From NCBI GenBank assembly GCA_029262115.1, contig JAJCZZ010000053.1:62001-126000 (forward strand): a stretch of DNA of 64,000 nucleotides, in the 5' to 3' direction. The notes below the pieces were generated by a model. That model was not told the origin of the DNA. It saw nothing but the letters and a program-made list of their open reading frames with translations, and did not search any database. The stretch is from Gemmatimonadota bacterium. GTDB lineage: Bacteria > Gemmatimonadota > Gemmatimonadetes > Longimicrobiales > Gaopeijiaceae. Shown here one piece after another: positions 59,542-64,000 of this stretch (the stretch's first letter is position 1; each line of letters starts with the position of its first letter). The position numbers and the translations under genes are program-made.

Positions 59542-60518
59542 TCGGAGTGTGGATGGTCTACTGCGTGGCGCTCGGTGTTCTGATCGCGGGTGCTGCGCTC
59601 CTGGCCGAGCGGGCCGCGCTGTGCCTTCGGGTCTCCACACGGCGCATCTGGGCGCTCGCGATCACCCTCGGAGTCGCGTTTCCCGTGGTGGGTGTGATTC
59701 TGCGCTCGTCCGACCTTCCGGAGGAGGTGCTCTTCGCCGAATCGGCGGCCGTCGTCTCTCCGGTCGGGGGCCTCCTGGTGCAAAGCGTGGAGTCGCTGTC
59801 CACCCTGGACACGCCCCTCCTCGATGCGTGGTCGGTCGCGACGCTGCTCCTGGTGATGGGCTTTCTGGTTGCGGCTGCCGCGACGGGCATCCGGCGGCGC
59901 GGGTGGGCCAAGGACACGGTGGACGGCGTCCCGGTCCTGCTCTCGGACGAGGTCGGACCGGGGGTGGTCGGGGTGGTGCAGAGCAGGGTGGTCTTGCCTC
60001 GGTGGGCGCTCGACGGCGACGCCCGTGAGCGTTCGATCATCCTGAGACACGAAGTCGAGCACCTGTCCGGCGGCGACCCACAACTCGTTCTGTTTGGCAC
60101 GGTCATGGCGATGCTCATGCCGTGGAACCTGCCGCTCTGGTACATGCTCCGCCGACTCCGGCTGGCCGTCGAGGTGGACTGCGATGCGCGTGTGCTTCGC
60201 GGCGGGGACACCGACGTCGGCCACTACGGCCACCTGTTGCTCGCGGTGGGTGGAAGGCGCGGACGACGGGCCTGGCCCGTGACGGCGTTTTCGAGGCCGC
60301 GTTCGGCGCTGCACCACCGGATCGATCGGATGACCCGCCCGCCATCTCCCTATGCGCGGCTCCGGGCCGCCAGTCTCGTCGCTGCCGTCGCAGGCCTGAT
60401 CCTGTCCGCCTGGTTCCTCCCGCAACCGGTGCGTGCGGCCGATTCGACCTGGATCCTCGCTCCATGCCCGGTGGACTTCAGCGCCCCGGTCGACGTCCAC
60501 GACTCGGATATGGCGTGA
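59538..60518 (+). CDS. M56 membrane metallopeptidase, short form
   Basis: 326 residues from GTG 59538. Helices near 5-25, 37-55, 95-115 and a last one near 285-300. The zinc motif is HEVEH at residues 171-175 (ILRHEVEHLSGGD) with AVEVDCDARVLRGG supplying the third ligand. The protein ends about 20 residues after the last helix (RAADSTWILAPC), so there is essentially no sensor domain, in contrast to the ADHH-repeat version. Signal perception must occur in the membrane or through another protein. Confidence 0.87.
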   Translation: MIGVWMVYCVALGVLIAGAALLAERAALCLRVSTRRIWALAITLGVAFPVVGVILRSSDLPEEVLFAESAAVVSPVGGLLVQSVESLSTLDTPLLDAWSVATLLLVMGFLVAAAATGIRRRGWAKDTVDGVPVLLSDEVGPGVVGVVQSRVVLPRWALDGDARERSIILRHEVEHLSGGDPQLVLFGTVMAMLMPWNLPLWYMLRRLRLAVEVDCDARVLRGGDTDVGHYGHLLLAVGGRRGRRAWPVTAFSRPRSALHHRIDRMTRPPSPYARLRAASLVAAVAGLILSAWFLPQPVRAADSTWILAPCPVDFSAPVDVHDSDMA

Positions 60519-60803
60519 CCGGAAGGTGTCCGATTTTGGGACGAGACGTCCCGCGAGCGGAGCTTTCGACCGTGTCGGCGGTAGGCGGTAATCTTACGTA
60601 ACACATTTCAGAGAAAGAAGTTACGGAACCGATATCTCGCTGGCACGCTCCTTCCCTTCTCTAGGGGTGATGACAAGACGAGTGATGTCCGGCCGGAGGG
60701 ATGGGTGACGAGGGGTGGATGGGTCAGTGATCAGCCCGCTGGCTCCGGTCGGGCAGCTTCGCTTGCGAGAGTGAGTTCACCGATTCGACAGGGTGATAGG
60801 TCC
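60519..60803. promoter_or_regulatory. Leader region of the export operon with TTACGTAA sites
   Basis: 285 bp without a gene. TTACGTAA (60594-60601, palindromic) and TTACGGAA (60621-60628) lie 27 bp apart in an AT-richer stretch, plausible regulator half-sites. A GGGACG-AGA-CGTCCC hairpin at 60538-60552 follows the M56 gene. No clear -35/-10 pair. Confidence 0.4.
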
Positions 60804-62336
60804 GTGAGAAACGATTCAGTCGCCATCGACCGCCAACAGCACGTGGGACGCGCCGTCGCAGGAGCCCTGACGCTTCTGGCTCTGGCAGCGACCACGCTGG
60901 TCGGTCAGCAGATTTCCGAAACGCTCACGTTCGAAGAGGCGCTGCGGGTGGCCCGGGACAACAACCCGGTGTTCCAGTCGACCCGCAATGACCGTCCGGC
61001 CGCGGACTGGCAGGTTCGCGAGGCGTACTCGGCCTTTCTGCCGACCGCGAGCGCAAACTCGAGCCTGACCTACCTCGAGGGGGGCGCGCAGCGCTTCGGG
61101 ACCGTGGATCTCGGCGTGTCGGGCACGGACTACTATCAGTCGTTCTACAGCCTGAGCTTCAACTGGCAGTTGAACGGAAACACGATCTTCGGCCTTCCGG
61201 CGGCGCGCGCGAATCAGCGGGCTACGGACGCCCGGATCGACGCATCGCAGTTCAACCTCGAATCCCAGGTCGCCCTCGCGTACATGACGGTGCTGCGGGC
61301 TCGGGACGGGGTCGACGTGGCGCAGCGCCAGTTGGACCGGGCGCTTCAGAATCGGCGCATCGTGACCAGTCGCGTCACTTCGGGTGCCGCCGCCGGGACC
61401 GACGGCAAGCAGGCCGAGGTCGACGAAGGACGCGCCGAAGTCGGCGTGATCCAGGCGCGACGCCAGTACCGTGAGTCGATGGCTCTGTTGGCCGAGGCGC
61501 TCGGTGTGACGCTCGACGAGGACGTGACGCTCGCCAGCGAGTTCGACGTCTTCGAGCCGGAGTGGAGCCGCGAGTCTCTCATGAAGATGGCGCTCAGCAG
61601 CCATCCCTCCCTGCGTTCGTTCGCCGCCCAGGAGCAGGCGGCGAGTGCGACGGCGCGGCAGGCGGCGAGTCAGTACTTTCCGTCCCTCTCGATCAACAGC
61701 AGCTTCCGTGGAGTGACGCAGGAGGCCACCAACCGGGACTTCGTCGTTAGTGAGGCGCAAGAGTTCTGGGAGAACCGTGTCTCGAACTGCGAGTTCCAGA
61801 ACGCGCTGATTCAAGGCGTGCCGACTCTGGGTGGGGATCTCAACGACTGCTCAGAGTTCGCGTTCACCGACGAGCGCAGGGTGGCCGCACTAGCCGACAA
61901 CAGCGTGTTTCCGTTCAGTTACACCAAGCTGCCGTTCCAGGCGTCGCTCCAGGTGTCGATCCCGATCTTCACCGGCTTCACCCGCCAGCGGCAGGTGTCG
62001 CAGGCGAACAACCAGGCCGAGGACGCGAAGTACAACCTGCGTGCCGAGGAGTTGCGTCTTCGCACCGCCGTCACGCAGTCGTACGACAACCTCGCCGCCG
62101 CGTATCAGGTGGTTCAGCTCGAACAGCGCAACCGCAGCTTGGCCGAGGAGCAGCTCCAGATGCAACAGCGTCGGTATGCGCTGGGTGCCGGGGGGATGTT
62201 GGAGCTCCTGGACGCTCAGACGACGCTGAGCACCGCCGAGCAGGCGTACCTCAACGCCGTGTACGACTTTCACCTGAACCTGATTCGTCTGGAAGCCGCC
62301 GTGGGCCAGGGCCTGCGTGCCGAGCGTCAGCCGTAA
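60804..62336 (+). CDS. TolC-family outer-membrane protein of an ABC export system
   Basis: About 510 residues from GTG 60804; a signal peptide (VGRAVAGALTLLALAATTLVGQ) follows a short leader. Two OEP halves: TFEEALRVARDNNPVFQSTR with FLPTASANSSLTYL, and SLMKMALSSHPSLRSFAAQEQ with YFPSLSINSSF; strand VSIPIFTGF and the end QAYLNAVYDFHLNLIRLEAAVG match TolC. A Cys pair (SNCEFQ, NDCSEF) lies in an insert in the second half. Outer-membrane duct for the adaptor and ATPase encoded next. Confidence 0.9.
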   Translation: MRNDSVAIDRQQHVGRAVAGALTLLALAATTLVGQQISETLTFEEALRVARDNNPVFQSTRNDRPAADWQVREAYSAFLPTASANSSLTYLEGGAQRFGTVDLGVSGTDYYQSFYSLSFNWQLNGNTIFGLPAARANQRATDARIDASQFNLESQVALAYMTVLRARDGVDVAQRQLDRALQNRRIVTSRVTSGAAAGTDGKQAEVDEGRAEVGVIQARRQYRESMALLAEALGVTLDEDVTLASEFDVFEPEWSRESLMKMALSSHPSLRSFAAQEQAASATARQAASQYFPSLSINSSFRGVTQEATNRDFVVSEAQEFWENRVSNCEFQNALIQGVPTLGGDLNDCSEFAFTDERRVAALADNSVFPFSYTKLPFQASLQVSIPIFTGFTRQRQVSQANNQAEDAKYNLRAEELRLRTAVTQSYDNLAAAYQVVQLEQRNRSLAEEQLQMQQRRYALGAGGMLELLDAQTTLSTAEQAYLNAVYDFHLNLIRLEAAVGQGLRAERQP

Positions 62337-62367
62337 GCCGCACCTTCACTCCTTAGAGGACTGATTC

Positions 62368-63633
62368 GTGGATATCATTCGCGATACCAAGCCGCAGAAG
62401 AAGAAAAAAAAGATCCTCTGGACCGGCCTGGCCCTCGGTGCGCTGACGATCATCACGGTCGGCATCAAGAGCCTGCCGTCGGCGGCGCCGTCGGTCGACG
62501 CCGCCACCGTGTGGATGGACACGGTCCAACGGGGCACCATGGTGCGCCAGGTCCGCGGGCCGGGGACGCTGATTCCCGAGCAGACGCGGTGGATTACGGC
62601 CGTGACGCCCGGACGGATCGAGCAGATCATGTCGCTGCCCGGCACGCCGGTGGCCCAGGGCGACATGATCATGCGTATGAGCAATCCGGACGTGGACATG
62701 CAGTTGCTCACCGCGCGTCAGCAGCTCTCCGCCGCCCAGGCGCAGTTGGCGCAGCTTCGGACCAGCCTGCGGACACAGGAGCTGACGCAGCGCGGGGTCG
62801 TGGTCACCACACAGGCGCAGTTCAACGACGCCAGGCGCGTGTATGAAGCGAATCGGCAACTGTCGGAGGAGAACCCCGACCTGGTCGCGCGGGACGAACT
62901 TACGCGGACGCGCGAAGTCATGGAGGAGATGCAGACCCGTCTCGAGATCGAGGAGGATCGCCTTCAGGTCATGCGATCCACGTCGCAGGAGCAGTTGGAC
63001 GCGCAGACCGAGCAGATTTCCCGGCTCCAGGAGATGGTGCGCTTCAACCAGGACCGGTTGAACTCGATGCAGGTTTCGGTTCCGGTGGCAGGTGTGCTTG
63101 CGCCGCTGGACATCCCGCTCCAGGAAGGGCAGTGGGTCCAGTCCGGACAGCAGCTGTCCCGTGTGGTCGTGCCCGGCCGGCTCAAGGCGGAGATCCGCAT
63201 TCCGCAGACGCAGGCGCAGGACGTGGTCGTCGGTCAGCAGGCACTGATCGATACGCGGACCGACACGATCATGGGTCAGGTGACCCGGATCGATCCCGCC
63301 GTTCGGAACGGGACGGTGACGATCGACGTGACGCTTCCCGACAACTTGCCGCCGTCGGCTCGTCCGGATCTGAGCGTGGACGGTAACGTGATCATCGAGC
63401 GCCTCGATGACGTCGTGTACGTCGGCCGGCCCACCTTCGGTCAGGCCAACGCGCAGGTGAGCATCTTCAAGCTGGTCGAGGACGGGCAGTACGCCGAGCG
63501 GATCACCATCCGCCTTGGGGCCTCCTCCGTGAACGAGATGGAAGTGCGCGAGGGTCTCCAGCCCGGAGACATCGTGATCCTGTCGGACATGTCGCAGTGG
63601 GACGGTTTCGACCGGGTGAAGCTCAGGAACTGA
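62368..63633 (+). CDS. Periplasmic adaptor of a MacAB-like ABC exporter
   Basis: 421 residues from GTG 62368. A lysine run (KPQKKKKKILW) and one helix anchor it in the inner membrane. A lipoyl half (RIEQIMSLPGTPVAQGDMI) is followed by a very long coiled-coil hairpin (about 105-230, rich in Gln and Glu), the second lipoyl half (VSVPVAGVLAPLDIPLQEGQ) and beta-barrel domains. A long hairpin is typical of MacA/HlyD-type adaptors that reach a TolC protein. Between the channel and ATPase genes of one operon. Confidence 0.88.
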   Translation: MDIIRDTKPQKKKKKILWTGLALGALTIITVGIKSLPSAAPSVDAATVWMDTVQRGTMVRQVRGPGTLIPEQTRWITAVTPGRIEQIMSLPGTPVAQGDMIMRMSNPDVDMQLLTARQQLSAAQAQLAQLRTSLRTQELTQRGVVVTTQAQFNDARRVYEANRQLSEENPDLVARDELTRTREVMEEMQTRLEIEEDRLQVMRSTSQEQLDAQTEQISRLQEMVRFNQDRLNSMQVSVPVAGVLAPLDIPLQEGQWVQSGQQLSRVVVPGRLKAEIRIPQTQAQDVVVGQQALIDTRTDTIMGQVTRIDPAVRNGTVTIDVTLPDNLPPSARPDLSVDGNVIIERLDDVVYVGRPTFGQANAQVSIFKLVEDGQYAERITIRLGASSVNEMEVREGLQPGDIVILSDMSQWDGFDRVKLRN

Positions 63634-63758
63634 TTCTTCGACCTGGACCGGTCGTCCCCCGCGTGTGAGTGGGATGTGCGTGGGGAGGGGGGCGATCGAC
63701 CCGGGACGTTCGTGGTGGGACTCGACGTAGGACGACTCAACAGGGAGAGGGGACGACG

Positions 63759-64000
63759 ATGGCTGGAGATCACGCACTGATCCATCTGGAAGGCCTGAGC
63801 AAGGTTTTCTACACGGAGGAAGTGGAGACCCACGCACTTTCCAACATCAACCTGCAGATTGCGACCGGTGAGTTCGTGTCGATCGCGGGTCCGTCGGGGT
63901 GTGGCAAGACGACGTTGCTGTCGATTCTAGGGCTGCTCGACAGCCCCACGGGTGGGAAGTACCTGCTGGACAATGAGCCGGTGGAGAACCTGTCTGCCAG
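63759..64000 (+). CDS. MacB/LolD-type ABC transporter ATPase, N-terminal fragment
   Basis: The first 80 codons from ATG 63759; the rest lies beyond the right edge. Sequence ALIHLEGLSKVFYTEEVETHAL, then FVSIAGPSGCGKTTLLSILGL contains an intact Walker A motif, followed by LDSPTGGKYLLDNEPV, the layout of MacB/LolD/FtsE ATPases. With the adaptor and TolC genes it completes a tripartite ABC export system; a permease gene probably follows. A 125-bp gap separates it from the adaptor gene. Confidence 0.88.
   Translation, partial: MAGDHALIHLEGLSKVFYTEEVETHALSNINLQIATGEFVSIAGPSGCGKTTLLSILGLLDSPTGGKYLLDNEPVENLSA

Noticed and set aside
1-64000. Integrated mobile element or prophage
   Set aside because: No integrase, transposase, phage structural gene or tRNA-flanking att duplication was seen; the tRNA at 2643 has no repeated 3' end nearby.

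Overview
This 64 kb window is GC-rich chromosomal DNA from a diderm bacterium. Outer-membrane beta-barrels, TolC-type channels, RND and ABC tripartite pumps and many lipoprotein signal peptides show the two membranes. The GC bias, the frequent GTG/TTG starts coupled by 4-base overlaps, the tandem BlaI/M56 pairs, the membrane spermidine-synthase-like fusion and the abundance of secreted metallopeptidases suggest Gemmatimonadota or a near relative. That placement is inference from gene content; no rRNA is present. I see no prophage, transposase or CRISPR array; the region reads as ordinary chromosome with patches of repeats and gene decay.

Left part (1-13.5 kb): the end of a trkA-trkH potassium-uptake operon, an OmpA-like lipoprotein, a CAU tRNA, a DUF885 protein, a VWA/YfbK-like protein, a cation/proton antiporter with a release-factor-like gene, an AI-2E family permease, a decayed RelBE-type toxin-antitoxin locus flanked by short repeats, a Fic protein and a YheT-like hydrolase.

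Middle (13.9-28.1 kb): an orphan secreted protein made of three copies of one domain, coupled to a large outer-membrane barrel protein; an M1 aminopeptidase, a HEAT-repeat cyclophilin lipoprotein and an EamA transporter in a tightly overlapping run; a secreted amidohydrolase; then a BlaI-like repressor with a clear palindromic operator and an M56 sensor peptidase carrying seven regular 34-residue ADHH repeats.

28.2-36.5 kb is a complete efflux operon: TetR regulator, TolC channel, lipoprotein adaptor, RND permease and an extra beta-barrel protein. 36.6-48.7 kb holds small operons: a sigma-70 region 1.2/2-only protein, membrane proteins, a CAP-domain lipoprotein divergent from a giant spermidine-synthase-like membrane protein, a voltage-gated K+ channel, an M55 peptidase / nitronate monooxygenase / hotdog-protein operon, and a MATE/LON-domain operon.

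Right part (48.6-64 kb): a membrane-tethered M16 peptidase next to a 23-bp repeat array, rfbC and an esterase, a scrambled convergent junction with duplicated gene ends and a frameshifted phosphotransferase, murB with a terminator, an M61 peptidase and DinB-like pair, a fused D-aminoacylase, a second BlaI/M56 pair, and the beginning of a TolC-adaptor-MacB-type ABC export operon that runs off the right edge.
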